Shown: positions 37,066-46,967 of the stretch, in pieces | Position numbering within the stretch: position 1 is the first letter of the stretch | Layout: each line of letters opens with the position of its first letter | Origin: CAYYTU01 sp964474655 | GTDB taxonomy: Bacteria > Chloroflexota > Anaerolineae > B4-G1 | NCBI GenBank assembly: GCA_964474655.1 | Contig: CAYYTU010000010.1 | Location: forward strand, 1 to 64,000 | DNA: 64,000 bases | Direction: 5' to 3' | Notes under the pieces: generated by a model | Database searches by the model: none | The model's input: only the letters and a program-made list of their open reading frames with translations | What the model was told of the DNA's origin: nothing | Made by a program: the position numbers and the translations under genes

Positions 37066-39780
37066 TCATTCAGGCACGAAGGTCAGCTGGACGACGCCCC
37101 CTCGTGCTGGCACAAATAGCCAGCCGTCCTCGACCCCTGTGCCGGGCGGGCCGTTGACCGCTGCCGGTGGCTGAGGTAACCGCCAGCGGAAGCCCTCCGG
37201 CGGACTCGCACCCGTCAGTGTGAGTGTGAGCGTCCCATCCCAGCCGGCCTCGGTCTGCTCTACCTTACTCTCGGTATACAGGTTCAAGGGGCCGAAAAGC
37301 GTCGGCGCTTCCTCAATGTTAATCGTCTGATCACCCCCCAGCCACCAGTCGGGAACGCCCTCGAACAGCATCAGAGATTCCTCACGCTCGACAAAGACCA
37401 TCTCGCGCACCAGCGTGACCATACTGGAGGCGGCCCAGGCGTGGGGCATATCGCCGCCGGAGAAGCCATTGTTGGATGAGTTGACCTGCTCGGCCCAGGC
37501 GAAGGTGCCGGGCAGAGTCTGATGGCTCAGCGTCCAGCCCAGGATCTCGTGGAGTATGTCCCTTCGCCCCAGGCGGAGATAGGCGTGTGCCAGCTCCGTG
37601 CCGCCGTAAGGCCAGAACTGGCCCTTGCGATGGACGAAGCCACCCTCAGAGGGCGCCAACCACTGTCGGTAGTAATAATCAAACGAGCGTTCAATCAACG
37701 GCAGATCACGGGGCAGCACCTCGGCCGGCCAGAGCGCGGAGACGGTACCGCGCGCCGCAGCGGAGCTCTCGACCTCTTCCACCGAGCCGGGAATGTAGGG
37801 CGGATTCTCACCCATTACGGCCTCCACAGAATCGAGGATGGCCTGGCGCAGTTCCTCGGCCTCGGCCTCCATCCATTCTGCATCCTCCTCTTGGCCCAGC
37901 TCCCGCGCGGCATAGGCCGCCTCCTCCAGGCCCACTACGGCCCAGAAGTCATCCCAATAGTAATGGCGCTCCTCGTCCCCCAAATCCTCCGCGCTCTTGC
38001 TGGGAGGAAGGAGGCCGCGCGCAGGCCCCTCGACGTCGGATTGAGAAGTGCGTAGATCGGCGATGAACTGGGCCGAGGATTGTAGCACCGGGTACCACTT
38101 CTTCAAAGTGGCGTAATCCTCCGTGTAGCGATAGTAGGAGGTCACCAGGAATATGGCTTGGCCCTGTGAATCCCACTCGTCCACGTCCCAGGGGATATCA
38201 TCCCCCAGAATGGGCGGAATGCGTCCATCCTCCTCCTGCGCCTCCAGGATGTTGGGGATATAATCTCTCACCCGATCGGCGTGACCGGTCTGTAACAACG
38301 CCAACCCCACGTAAGCAGCGTCGCGAACCCAGAGCGAATCGTGGGCCAATGGGCCGGGCTCGGGGCCGGCGGGGTCAAGCGCAATCAGAATGTAACCGGT
38401 GGAGGCCCGCATCGCATCCGCGATCCGATCGTCGGGAAGCTCGAGCGTGATCCGCCCGGTCTCCTTCTCCCAGAGAGAGGTAGCCTCCTCAAGGCGCACA
38501 TCACTCTCGACCGACACGTCGGGGAAAAACTCGCTCCCGCTATCCGGAAAGGCAAACTGGAAGTTGGTCTTCTGATCAAGGCCCAGGCGCAACGGATAGG
38601 CCAGTACGGCCGCAGCGTCCCCCGACTGGGCACAGGTGATGACCGAGCGGGTGGGGACGTCTCCCTGTAAGGCCGCGTCCATCGCCTCTTCCAGCGATCC
38701 CACCCCGACGCGTTCTGGCTCGGTGCCGACGGCCATAAACGGCTCTCCGTTGAGCTGCAGATGGGCCGGCGCGCGCCAGCCGAGAGCGTGGATCGGCGCG
38801 ATGCCCTGGTGAAGCGCGAAGGGACGCACCGCGACCAGCAACAAGAGGTCGCGGTTGGCGTCCTGGCTCCCCTGGGCCGTCAGGCTCCACCGCAAGGCAC
38901 CGGCCGACTGGTCGTGGAACAAGACGTTCTCCAGCGTCACTCCCAGACCGCCCCACCGCCACCGGGGGATGGGTAAGGCATCTTTCGCCAACGCAAACGA
39001 GAGGTCACCTTGCGGCGCGGCGATCAACCGATCACTTTCTGGATCGTAAAGCCACACCTCCACCGTCGGAGCCTGGGCCGTGGGCCCAACACCCCCGTCC
39101 ACAGAGACCAACGCCTCGTCGGCGGCGTCCAGGTCGCCCGTCATCGTCCAGGCAAAGGCCCGATTCCGCGCCCACCCTGGCATCGGCCAATCGGGGTGCG
39201 CTTCGGCCAGGCGGGAGACGTACTGGGCCTCGGTTACCACCGCCTGCGGTTCGGCACCAAGCCGCACCGGCTGTTTGATCCCGCCGTAGCCGCCCTCATC
39301 CCAGATGCGAAAGGCCAGCTGGATTTCATCCCCGGCCTCACCAAATTCCAAGAGATCGATCACCACGCCCTGATCGTCGCTCCACTGGCCCACCCGCTCG
39401 CCGTCCACCCACAGAGTCGCCTCGTCGTCCACCTGCCCAAATCCCAGATAGACTATGGGCCACTCGGGCAACAAGAGCCGCGTGCGATACCAGGCCACAC
39501 CATCGTACGTCACGTCGCTGGCCTCCCACGGCTCGCCCGGAGCGAGAGACCGCCAATCGGCATCCTCGAACGCCGGCTCGTGCCATCCTTGGGCTCGCCC
39601 CTTGTCATTGGGATCGGTGCGAAAGCGCCAGCTGGCATCAAGTACAGTCGCCTCTGGCTCGGAGTAACATCCCGGCGGGGGAGTGGGGAGCGGTGAGGGC
39701 GGCGAGCTGAAGCTACATCCCTGAAGCGCCAGCGTCAGCGTCAGCAGACACAAAACCGCGCTGCTCAGTCTATCTTTCAA
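37066..39780 (-). CDS. Large lipoprotein with glycoside-hydrolase-like (alpha/alpha)6 domain
   Basis: The signal peptide and lipobox LALQGC (C22) place it outside the membrane. Residues ~40-185 form a jelly-roll of the GH2 sugar-binding type (SWRFRTDP, WYRTRLLLPE, YLGFGQVDDEATLWVDGE). From ~420 on, the sequence (DSLWVRDAAYVGLALLQTG, then DGRIPP, YYWDDFWAVVGLEEA, PYGGTELAHAYLRLG) matches the six-hairpin barrels of GH15/GH63/GH78-like hydrolases, with D/E candidates in WVRD and WDDFW. The exact family and substrate are not assigned. TTG start at 39780, overlapping the glycerate-kinase stop by 11 bp. It is the third gene of an operon with a solute-binding lipoprotein, suggesting glycan use. Confidence 0.8.
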   Translation of the reverse strand: MKDRLSSAVLCLLTLTLALQGCSFSSPPSPLPTPPPGCYSEPEATVLDASWRFRTDPNDKGRAQGWHEPAFEDADWRSLAPGEPWEASDVTYDGVAWYRTRLLLPEWPIVYLGFGQVDDEATLWVDGERVGQWSDDQGVVIDLLEFGEAGDEIQLAFRIWDEGGYGGIKQPVRLGAEPQAVVTEAQYVSRLAEAHPDWPMPGWARNRAFAWTMTGDLDAADEALVSVDGGVGPTAQAPTVEVWLYDPESDRLIAAPQGDLSFALAKDALPIPRWRWGGLGVTLENVLFHDQSAGALRWSLTAQGSQDANRDLLLLVAVRPFALHQGIAPIHALGWRAPAHLQLNGEPFMAVGTEPERVGVGSLEEAMDAALQGDVPTRSVITCAQSGDAAAVLAYPLRLGLDQKTNFQFAFPDSGSEFFPDVSVESDVRLEEATSLWEKETGRITLELPDDRIADAMRASTGYILIALDPAGPEPGPLAHDSLWVRDAAYVGLALLQTGHADRVRDYIPNILEAQEEDGRIPPILGDDIPWDVDEWDSQGQAIFLVTSYYRYTEDYATLKKWYPVLQSSAQFIADLRTSQSDVEGPARGLLPPSKSAEDLGDEERHYYWDDFWAVVGLEEAAYAARELGQEEDAEWMEAEAEELRQAILDSVEAVMGENPPYIPGSVEEVESSAAARGTVSALWPAEVLPRDLPLIERSFDYYYRQWLAPSEGGFVHRKGQFWPYGGTELAHAYLRLGRRDILHEILGWTLSHQTLPGTFAWAEQVNSSNNGFSGGDMPHAWAASSMVTLVREMVFVEREESLMLFEGVPDWWLGGDQTINIEEAPTLFGPLNLYTESKVEQTEAGWDGTLTLTLTGASPPEGFRWRLPQPPAAVNGPPGTGVEDGWLFVPARGGVVQLTFVPE

Positions 39781-41095
39781 TCTCGGCCGCCTTTCCGATC
39801 AATATAAACAGCAAATCATTGACATTCGTCCCCGTCGGGCCGGTGCGAATGAGACACCCCAGCTCGTCGAAGAAAGTGTAACTGTCGTTATCCTCCAGCG
39901 CGGCCCGGGGGTCGAGGCCGCGCTCACGGGCGCGGGCGATAGTCTCGCCGGTGACGATCGCTCCAGCTGCATCGGTGGGGCCGTCGGTACCATCGGTCGC
40001 CAGCGCCATCACCAGCACGTTGGACCAGCCCTCAAGCGCCAGGGCCGCCGAAAGCGCCAGCTCCTGGTTGCGACCGCCTCTGCCCTCACCGCGGACTGTG
40101 ACCGTTGTCTCGCCGCCCCAGACGAGGCAAGCCGGCGGCCGACAGGGATCGCCGTGAGCACGCACGCCCTTCGCCAACGCCGCCCCTACCTTCGCCACCT
40201 CCCGCGCTTCGCCCTCGACGTAGGTGCTCAAGAGGAATCCCGGAAAGCCCAACTGCCCGGCTCTCTCCACGGCCGCCTGCGCCGCCATGCGGTTGGAACC
40301 AACGATGAGGTGTTGAACGCGCTCAAAGGCCAAATCGCCCGGCTTGGGCGTCTCTCGCAACTCGCCAGGCTCCACGACCGTCACGCCATAACGAGCCAGC
40401 ACTCGGCGAGCTTGAGCTACAGCGGTGGGGTCTGGCACGGTGGGCCCGGAGGCGATCACGTCAAGCGGGTCCCCGACCACGTCGGAGAGGACGAGGGTGG
40501 CCACCGTAGCGGGTGCGGCCAGGCGGGCCAGCTGACCGCCCTTGAGCTGCGAGCAATGTTTGCGCACAGCATTGATCTCGTCGATAGTAGCGCCAGAGCG
40601 TAACAGTGCGTCGGTGAGCGCCTGGAGGCGATTGAGCGTCAGGCCGGGCACCGGCAGGGTGAGCAACGCCGATCCACCGCCGGAGATCAAGCCGATGACC
40701 AGATCGCGCGCCGTCGCCCGACGCGCCAGATCGACCACGGCCTGAGCTCCACGCACAGAGTTCTCGTCCGGCACGGGATGACCAGCTTCAACAACCCGAA
40801 TCGAAGACGGAAGGCGCAGCCCATCGGGGGTATGGCCGTATTTGGTGACCACCACGCCTTCCGTCAGCTGCCGCCCCAGGATATCCGCGATGGCCGTAAC
40901 CATCGGCACAGCGGCCTTCCCGCCACCGAGGACGAAGACGCGCTCGTAGGCATCCAGCGCATAGCGGTGATCGCCCAAGATGAGCTCGTCATCCTCTCGG
41001 CGGACGCGACGCCGCACGGCCGCAGATGGCTCGACGGCCTCCAATGCAGCGCGCTGCAATTCAAAAGCCACCTCTCGCAGCTGTCCTTCCATCAT
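39770..41095 (-). CDS. Glycerate 2-kinase (MOFRL family)
   Basis: It phosphorylates D-glycerate to 2-phosphoglycerate. The N-terminal DUF4147 domain has VFVLGGGKAAVPM and ISGGGSALL; the C-terminal MOFRL domain has the signature TGPTGTNVNDLLF. 441 aa is the normal length. The start at 41095 (ATGATG) overlaps the stop of the solute-binding gene. Glycerate arises from serine, glyoxylate or sugar-acid breakdown; the flanking glycosidase-like and binding proteins suggest a carbon-uptake operon, though they may be unrelated in pathway. Confidence 0.9.
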   Translation of the reverse strand: MMEGQLREVAFELQRAALEAVEPSAAVRRRVRREDDELILGDHRYALDAYERVFVLGGGKAAVPMVTAIADILGRQLTEGVVVTKYGHTPDGLRLPSSIRVVEAGHPVPDENSVRGAQAVVDLARRATARDLVIGLISGGGSALLTLPVPGLTLNRLQALTDALLRSGATIDEINAVRKHCSQLKGGQLARLAAPATVATLVLSDVVGDPLDVIASGPTVPDPTAVAQARRVLARYGVTVVEPGELRETPKPGDLAFERVQHLIVGSNRMAAQAAVERAGQLGFPGFLLSTYVEGEAREVAKVGAALAKGVRAHGDPCRPPACLVWGGETTVTVRGEGRGGRNQELALSAALALEGWSNVLVMALATDGTDGPTDAAGAIVTGETIARARERGLDPRAALEDNDSYTFFDELGCLIRTGPTGTNVNDLLFILIGKAAEIER

Positions 41096-42417
41096 TCGCC
41101 CTCCTCTACCCCCTCAACGGCCCTGGATGCGGCCTCCTGCGGTGACCACTGACCATTCAGCAGATTGGTCAGCGCCTCCTGCATCGAGGGGCCCACCGCC
41201 TCCACCACCCCGGGATCGGGCGGGGGGATCGCGCCCTCCAACAAATTACGCAGCACGTTACGCTCCTCATCGGATATGGTCCAGCGCCGAAGGGCGCTGC
41301 GCGTGGCGGGCAAGTAGCCGGCCGTCTCCGTCCAGGAAGCGTTCTGCTCCGGCGCCGTCAGCCAATCGAACAGCTCCATCGCCAACTCCTGACGCGCTGG
41401 GTCATCGGCCACCATCGCCAGCGCCCAGCCGCGAGCAATGGTAAACGCGTGCCCATCGGACGTAGGCAGCGAGGAGAGGGCCATCGTCTCGTCGGCCTCA
41501 GTCCAATAGCGGCAGGCCCGTACGGCGGACATTCCCCCCTCCCCGGCCTTAAATTGCTCCCAAGACTGATCGACGTGCGTGAGGGTAAGCACATCCGTGG
41601 GAGCGATGACCGTGTTGGTGACACACCGGCTATAAAAATCGAACACTTCCACCAGCGGCTCTTCGTCTAACGAAGGCTCTCCCTCGTTATCGGTCAACGT
41701 ACCCCCGGCAGCCAGATATTGAATCAACGTGGCGTCGTTGACCACCCGATCGTAGCCTCCAGCGGGGAAGAGAAAATTCGTTGGCGCGGAGATAACATGG
41801 GTCCAAGAGACGGGCGGCGAGGCGAACAGATCGCGTCGATAGGCTATGTGCTGCATATCAGCACCCAGCACGACCCCCATCGTCTGCCCCTCCACCTCGC
41901 CCATTGCGTTTGCGAAGGAGAACCGCTGTTCGGCCGCGGAGGAGGAGAGGTGATCGTCGAGCGGTTGGAGCAACTCCGACCGGGTCAAGGCCTCCAGATC
42001 GGCAACGTCCAGGATCACCAGATCGGGCAGCACGTCGGGGGCAGCATCCCGCGCCGTGCGCATAAAGTCGAGCAGGCCACCCCGCCCGCGACCCTTCTTC
42101 ACCACCACCACAACCTGGAGCTCGGGGTAAGCATCCCTGAACTCAGACAACTGACTGGCCAGCACTTCCGCCTCCGGACCCTCACCGTAAAGATCAAGCG
42201 ACTCAGGAAGCCACAGCTCGAGCGTGACAATCATAGGCGTCGGCTCCGGCGCGGGAGTGGGTGAGGGCAGTGGCGAGCTCTCGCCCCCTGTATCGGGCGT
42301 CGGTGTCGAGACCACAGACGTGGCCTCACCGCCCCCCCTGCAACCGACCAACCCCGAAAAGGCCAACAAGCCCAAGGCAACGATAAGCACTACTACAAAC
42401 CGATCATACTGTCGCAT
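41092..42417 (-). CDS. ABC-type extracellular solute-binding lipoprotein
   Basis: Start ATG at 42417, after GGGAGGTAAG, gives a signal peptide with lipobox GLVGC (C26) and a long Thr/Pro/Ser linker (about 35-60). The body has the family 1 sugar-binding pattern: VTLELWLPES, a FRDAYPELQVVV strand, PDLVILDVADLEALT, LYRRDLF-like (IAYRRDLF) and AMELFDWLTAPEQNASW near the C-terminus. It should capture a sugar or oligosaccharide for an ABC importer, but no permease genes are adjacent, which is unusual. It heads the operon with glycerate kinase and the glycosidase-like lipoprotein. Confidence 0.87.
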   Translation of the reverse strand: MRQYDRFVVVLIVALGLLAFSGLVGCRGGGEATSVVSTPTPDTGGESSPLPSPTPAPEPTPMIVTLELWLPESLDLYGEGPEAEVLASQLSEFRDAYPELQVVVVVKKGRGRGGLLDFMRTARDAAPDVLPDLVILDVADLEALTRSELLQPLDDHLSSSAAEQRFSFANAMGEVEGQTMGVVLGADMQHIAYRRDLFASPPVSWTHVISAPTNFLFPAGGYDRVVNDATLIQYLAAGGTLTDNEGEPSLDEEPLVEVFDFYSRCVTNTVIAPTDVLTLTHVDQSWEQFKAGEGGMSAVRACRYWTEADETMALSSLPTSDGHAFTIARGWALAMVADDPARQELAMELFDWLTAPEQNASWTETAGYLPATRSALRRWTISDEERNVLRNLLEGAIPPPDPGVVEAVGPSMQEALTNLLNGQWSPQEAASRAVEGVEEGE

Positions 42418-42475
42418 CTTACCTCCCGTCTCCATACTCAATTCTCATTATAACACGATCTACGTATGAATCCAC

Positions 42476-42504
42476 TTGTCAACCGTACCCCCTCACGGTA
42501 TGAT
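42476..42504 (+). promoter_or_regulatory. Promoter of the GT39 pair
   Basis: TTGTCA (42476-42481), 17-bp spacer, TATGAT (42499-42504). The predicted start near 42511 rules out the TTG at 42504 as translation start. A divergent TATAAT-like box for the solute-binding operon lies at about 42447-42452 on the minus strand. Confidence 0.55.
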
Positions 42505-42554
42505 TGAGCTGCTCGCAGGAGGTTCGGTCCACGGCCGGCCTCCTCACTTTGTCT

Positions 42555-44708
42555 ATGAGCACAGCGAAAGCGATGATACCGGAACAGCGAAAACAGCCAT
42601 CTACCCCTTCCCGCCTCCGGGCCTGGGAATGGTCGCTACTGATCATCATCCTGCTGACGGCCCTGACACTGCGGGGGTGGCAACTGGGCGCCATCCCACC
42701 GGGCCTTTCCCACGACGAAGCCAGCAATGGATACGACGCAGCCAGGGTGTTGGAGGGCATCCGCCCCATCTACTTCACCGTGGGATACGGTCACGAGCCG
42801 CTATACCCTTACTCCGTCTCCCTGGTGATGGTCCTGCTGGGCCCCAGCAAGATCGCACTACGCCTGACGACCGTGGGCTGGGGACTGTTGCTCATTCTGC
42901 TGAGCTACGCCCTGGCCCGCAAACTGTTCGGTCCTTCGACAGCCCTACTCACGGCGGCGTGGATGGCCGTCTCGTTCTGGTGCGTGATGACCAGTCGGGT
43001 CGGCCTGCGAGCCATCACCGCCACCGTCACCTTCACCGCCTCGGCGCTCTGCTTCTGGATAGCACTTTCAAGCCAGAAAAATCAGTCCCGGCAGTCAAAC
43101 GCAATCAGTCCCTGGATTTGGTGGACGCTTTCCGGCATCTCTCTCGGCGCTTCGATCTATACCTATATGGCGAGCCGGGCGATGCCAGCCGTCTATATCC
43201 TGTTCGCGATCTACCTGCTGGTTTTGAAGCTGCTCGGCGTAAGGCGGACGCCGTTTCAGCGAGAGGCTACGGGAATCATCGTTCTGCTGCTGATCGGGGC
43301 CCTCGTGGCCGCTCCACTGGTCCGCTTCTTGATTATGAACCCAGGGATCGAGAGGCGGATTGGACAGCTGGACGAACCCCTGGTCAGAGCCACGCAAGGC
43401 GACTTTAGCCTCCTCTGGAAGAACATAACCGAAGCCCTGCCGATGTTCACCTTCCGCGGCGATCCGCTCTGGCTCTACAACATCCCCGGCCGCCCGCTGC
43501 TCGATGTGGCGCTGGGGCCCTTCTTCTACGCTGGGCTTCTGATCTGCCTGTGGCACTGGCGCAAACCGCGCTGCGCCTTCCTCCTGCTCTGGCTGACCGT
43601 CAGCGTCAGCCCGGCCCTGGTCACGGGGCACGACGCAACGACGCTGCGCGCCATCGTGGCTCAGCCGGCCATCTTCATCATCGCTGCGCTGGCCCTGACG
43701 ACCGTACTGCGGTTCCTCCGGTCACGCCTGGGACGATGGGGAGACGCGACGGCGATTGGAGCCGTGGGCCTATTGATCGCATTGACCGGCATACGCACGG
43801 TAAACGACTACTTCCACGTCTGGGCCAATCAGCACGACGTGCGTACGCTCTATCACCACGCCCTGGTCCAGGAGGCAGATTACCTCGACGCGCAACCGGA
43901 AGGCGGCACCGTAGCCCTCTCGTCGATCTTCCCTGGACGCTTCCACGACCCCTACACGATGGAGATCGCCTTACAGCGCGAGGATCTGTCGCTGCGCTGG
44001 TTCGATGGTCGTTTTGCCCTCATCTTTCCGGCCCCTGACCCGGCGTCCGAGGACGGCCCCCGCGTAATCATACCCACGCTCGCCACCCTTGATGAGACGC
44101 TGGAGCCGATGTTCGAGCCTTACGCCTCTCACGTCCACACCGAACACTTCCGGCCCGACGATCTGGTGCAACGCTTCGACGTCTACCGATTCGAGGCCGC
44201 CGAAGCGTTCAAGGCGCTGCTGCCCTCGATGACGGAAAAGCCAGTCTATTGGAGCCCCGTCGAAGCGTTCTCACCGGACACCCCGACCGCGTCCTACCGC
44301 CCACTCTCGCTCCCGGTCAACGTCGACGACGTGGTCGAACTGGTCGGCTACGATCTGCGCACACCCAGCGTCGAGCCAGGCGATGAGGTGGAGATACTGA
44401 CCGTCTGGCGCGTGCGCCAATCCTTCCAGCCGGAAGCCGTCCTATTCACCCACGTGCTCGATCATCACAGCCAGGTCATCGGGCAGGCGGATCGGTTGGA
44501 CGTCCCCTCCTGGCACTGGGAGCCGGGCGACGCCTTCGTCCAGCTCCACCGCTTCCCCCTCCAGGCAGAAACAGCACCAGGGCGCTACAACGTAGAGGTG
44601 GGCCTCTACACCCGCGAGGGATATCCGCGCTTGCCCATCATCGTCGACGGCAACGAGATCGACAATCGCATCCTTCTCTCACCGCTCGACGTCACCGCCG
44701 ATGGCTAA
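42555..44708 (+). CDS. GT39/ArnT-like membrane glycosyltransferase (first of a pair)
   Basis: A multi-spanning GT-C enzyme that probably transfers a sugar from polyprenyl phosphate on the outer membrane face. After helix 1 comes the first-loop acidic motif GLSHDEASNGYDA, the expected catalytic site; about 10 further helices extend to residue ~420, and GDPLWLYNIPGRP is a loop shared with the next gene. The C-terminal ~280 residues are a soluble periplasmic domain with a beta-sandwich character. Start ATG at 42555 (717 aa) is chosen because earlier codons precede the transcript start. Acceptor unknown. It overlaps the second copy by 8 bp. Confidence 0.85.
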   Translation: MSTAKAMIPEQRKQPSTPSRLRAWEWSLLIIILLTALTLRGWQLGAIPPGLSHDEASNGYDAARVLEGIRPIYFTVGYGHEPLYPYSVSLVMVLLGPSKIALRLTTVGWGLLLILLSYALARKLFGPSTALLTAAWMAVSFWCVMTSRVGLRAITATVTFTASALCFWIALSSQKNQSRQSNAISPWIWWTLSGISLGASIYTYMASRAMPAVYILFAIYLLVLKLLGVRRTPFQREATGIIVLLLIGALVAAPLVRFLIMNPGIERRIGQLDEPLVRATQGDFSLLWKNITEALPMFTFRGDPLWLYNIPGRPLLDVALGPFFYAGLLICLWHWRKPRCAFLLLWLTVSVSPALVTGHDATTLRAIVAQPAIFIIAALALTTVLRFLRSRLGRWGDATAIGAVGLLIALTGIRTVNDYFHVWANQHDVRTLYHHALVQEADYLDAQPEGGTVALSSIFPGRFHDPYTMEIALQREDLSLRWFDGRFALIFPAPDPASEDGPRVIIPTLATLDETLEPMFEPYASHVHTEHFRPDDLVQRFDVYRFEAAEAFKALLPSMTEKPVYWSPVEAFSPDTPTASYRPLSLPVNVDDVVELVGYDLRTPSVEPGDEVEILTVWRVRQSFQPEAVLFTHVLDHHSQVIGQADRLDVPSWHWEPGDAFVQLHRFPLQAETAPGRYNVEVGLYTREGYPRLPIIVDGNEIDNRILLSPLDVTADG

Positions 44709-46800
44709 CCCCCCTTCCCCGCCTCCTATGCGGGCTCGCCTGCCCGCTACCCCCAGGAGAGCCCTGCTCTTCACCATGGTAATCGTGCTCCTGGCGGCAT
44801 GGGGGCTGCGAGTGTGTCGCCTGGAGACGGTCCCACCTGGCTGGCGCGACGACGAGCTGATCAACATTCACGCACTTTCAAATCAGCTGCTGAAGGGAGA
44901 TTTCCCGCTCTACTACACCGGCGCCTCCGGACACGAACCCCTCTACCACCACCTGCACGCCGGCGTCCACGCCGTGCTGGGCTTCAACGTACTGAGCGGG
45001 CACATCCTATCGGCCGCGCTTGGCACGCTGACCGTGGCGTTGAGCTACGCGCTGGCGCGACGGCTCTTTGGCCCCACGACAGCCCTTGTCTCGGCATTGG
45101 GGCTGACCACCTCATTCTGGTCGCTGATGTACAGCCGCATCGCCCTGCGACACGTGATCCTGCCGCCGATGGCCCTGGTCACCCTCTACGTCTTCTGGCG
45201 CTTGTTGTCCGCCGAGACGCCGAAGCGTCGGCTCGGCGATTCGCTGATGCTCGGCCTGCTGCTTGGCCTCAGCCTCTATACCTACCCCGCCGCGCGGCTG
45301 CTGCCCGCGTTGCTGATGGCAATGAGCACTTATATGGCCCTGGTCCACCGCGAGCCGATCCGACACCGGTGGCGCCATCTGTCGCTGGCCCTGCTCGTGA
45401 TGGTCATCCTCGCTACGCCGCTCGGCGTCGCCATCGCGCGGGGCCAGAGCCAGGCCGCCGCTGAGGGCATCGGGGCCGACGCCCGTCTGGCCGAGCTGGC
45501 ATTGCCGCTGCGCAAGCTGAAAGCGGGCGATCCCCGTCCGCTACTCCAGACCACCTTGGGCACACTGGGAATGTTCCACGCCACCGGCGACCCCGAGTGG
45601 CTCTACAACATTCCCGGCCGCCCCGTCTTCAACCTGCCGGGGGGACTACTCCTCTGGGCCGGAGTTGCCCTCTGCCTGGCTCGCTGGCGCGATCCGCGCT
45701 ACGTCCTCCTGCTGCTCTGGCTGGGACTGGGCCTGCTGCCAGCCTTCCTCAGCATCCCCCCCGCCAGCCTTAGCCATACGATTCTGGCGCAGCCCGTGGC
45801 CTACGTTCTACCCTCCCTGGCCATCCTGGCCCTGGTCCAGGTTCCTCAGCGAATTCCAAAGAGCAATCGAAAAGCTCTTGCAATTCTATTATGCGGCCTC
45901 TTTCTGATCACCAACGGTGTGCGCGACCTCCACGCCTACTTCATCAACTGGCCGCAACGGGGAATGACGCGCCTGCTCTATCGAGCTGACTACCGCGAGG
46001 CCGCCGACTACTTGAACGAACGCTCCGACATCAGCGATGTGGCGGTCTCCAGCGCCCTGCTTGGCCCCTGGGATCGGCTGGCGCTGGACGTGGACCTGAC
46101 GAGGGACGATGTGACCATTCGTCTCTTCAACCCTGAGCGCGCGCTGGCCTGGACAGGTGATCAATCCAAAGCATCCGATGCAGGAGCAGCAGCTACGATC
46201 CTCACCTCCTGGCCAGCCCCCTCGCCCCCGATAGAGGCCCTGCTGGAAGCCACGACCGAATCAGCGATAGAGATACCGCCAGCGCTCACGCGCTACGCAC
46301 CTGAGCAAGAGAGACCTCATCCGGCGCACATACTCTGCGGGTCGCGGTCGGCGACGCGCCCCCGAGCTTTCGCCAACGGACTGACGCTGATCGACGCCTG
46401 CTGGCAAGAGGGAAAACATCCCGAGCCCGGCGGCGAAGCGGCGCTGGTGACGGGCTGGCGCGTCGACCGGGCGCTGGAGCTGCCGCCGATGCCGATCGTG
46501 GCCAACCCGCCGCCGCCCGGCGTCTACAGCGGCCCCCGGCTGGCCATATTCGCGCACCTGCTGGACGCCGAGGGAGAACCGCTCGCCATCGACGATGGAT
46601 TGTGGGTCGACCCGCTCACGCTCCGACCGGGCGATAGATTCGTCCAGATCCACCGCTTTACGCTGAAAGCGGCGCACTCTGAAGCGTCCTCTGCGCTGGC
46701 GATCGGCCTCTATGACCCCAAGACCGGTCAGCGCTGGATGCTGAAGGATGGGACGAGAGAAGATGATAATCAGGTCCTGCTACCTGTCGGAGAGGATTAG
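44701..46800 (+). CDS. GT39/ArnT-like membrane glycosyltransferase (second of a pair)
   Basis: Same architecture as its upstream neighbour, from which it probably arose by tandem duplication: helix 1, then the acidic loop PPGWRDDELINIHAL, GHEPLYHHLHAG, LSYALARRLFGPTTALVSA, and the loop GDPEWLYNIPGRP. The soluble C-terminal domain (about 440-699) ends with VHRFTLK-like strands. About 11 membrane helices are expected. 699 aa. The stop codon TAG shares its first two bases with a mobile repeat (46798-46946). It could act on cell-surface glycan or protein glycosylation; acceptor and donor are unknown. Confidence 0.85.
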   Translation: MANPPSPPPMRARLPATPRRALLFTMVIVLLAAWGLRVCRLETVPPGWRDDELINIHALSNQLLKGDFPLYYTGASGHEPLYHHLHAGVHAVLGFNVLSGHILSAALGTLTVALSYALARRLFGPTTALVSALGLTTSFWSLMYSRIALRHVILPPMALVTLYVFWRLLSAETPKRRLGDSLMLGLLLGLSLYTYPAARLLPALLMAMSTYMALVHREPIRHRWRHLSLALLVMVILATPLGVAIARGQSQAAAEGIGADARLAELALPLRKLKAGDPRPLLQTTLGTLGMFHATGDPEWLYNIPGRPVFNLPGGLLLWAGVALCLARWRDPRYVLLLLWLGLGLLPAFLSIPPASLSHTILAQPVAYVLPSLAILALVQVPQRIPKSNRKALAILLCGLFLITNGVRDLHAYFINWPQRGMTRLLYRADYREAADYLNERSDISDVAVSSALLGPWDRLALDVDLTRDDVTIRLFNPERALAWTGDQSKASDAGAAATILTSWPAPSPPIEALLEATTESAIEIPPALTRYAPEQERPHPAHILCGSRSATRPRAFANGLTLIDACWQEGKHPEPGGEAALVTGWRVDRALELPPMPIVANPPPPGVYSGPRLAIFAHLLDAEGEPLAIDDGLWVDPLTLRPGDRFVQIHRFTLKAAHSEASSALAIGLYDPKTGQRWMLKDGTREDDNQVLLPVGED

Positions 46801-46946
46801 TACTACAAGGAGATTTCAACGAAGTTGATCCCTCGATAGTCATCCTGAGCCGTTCGGCTGAGCTCAGGTCGAAACCTATCGAAGGATGACGACTTGGTGA
46901 AAATCGCACCCTTCGACAGGCTCGTCAAAGTCTCGTTGTAGTATTA
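46798..46946. repeat. TA-flanked MITE-like element R3, copy b (149 bp)
   Basis: The ends are TA-GTACTACAAGGAGAT and, inverted, TA-ATACTACAACGAGAC. Inside is GTCATCCTGAGCCGTTCGGC...GAAGGATGAC, a hairpin-forming core also found in the copy at 50571. The left TA belongs to the TAG stop of the GT39 gene. Confidence 0.8.
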
Positions 46947-46967
46947 GAGGCAAATACAGCGTGAAGA

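Noticed and set aside
42504..42554. TTG at 42504 as start of the first GT39 gene
   Set aside because: It lies inside the -10 box of the predicted promoter, before the transcript starts.
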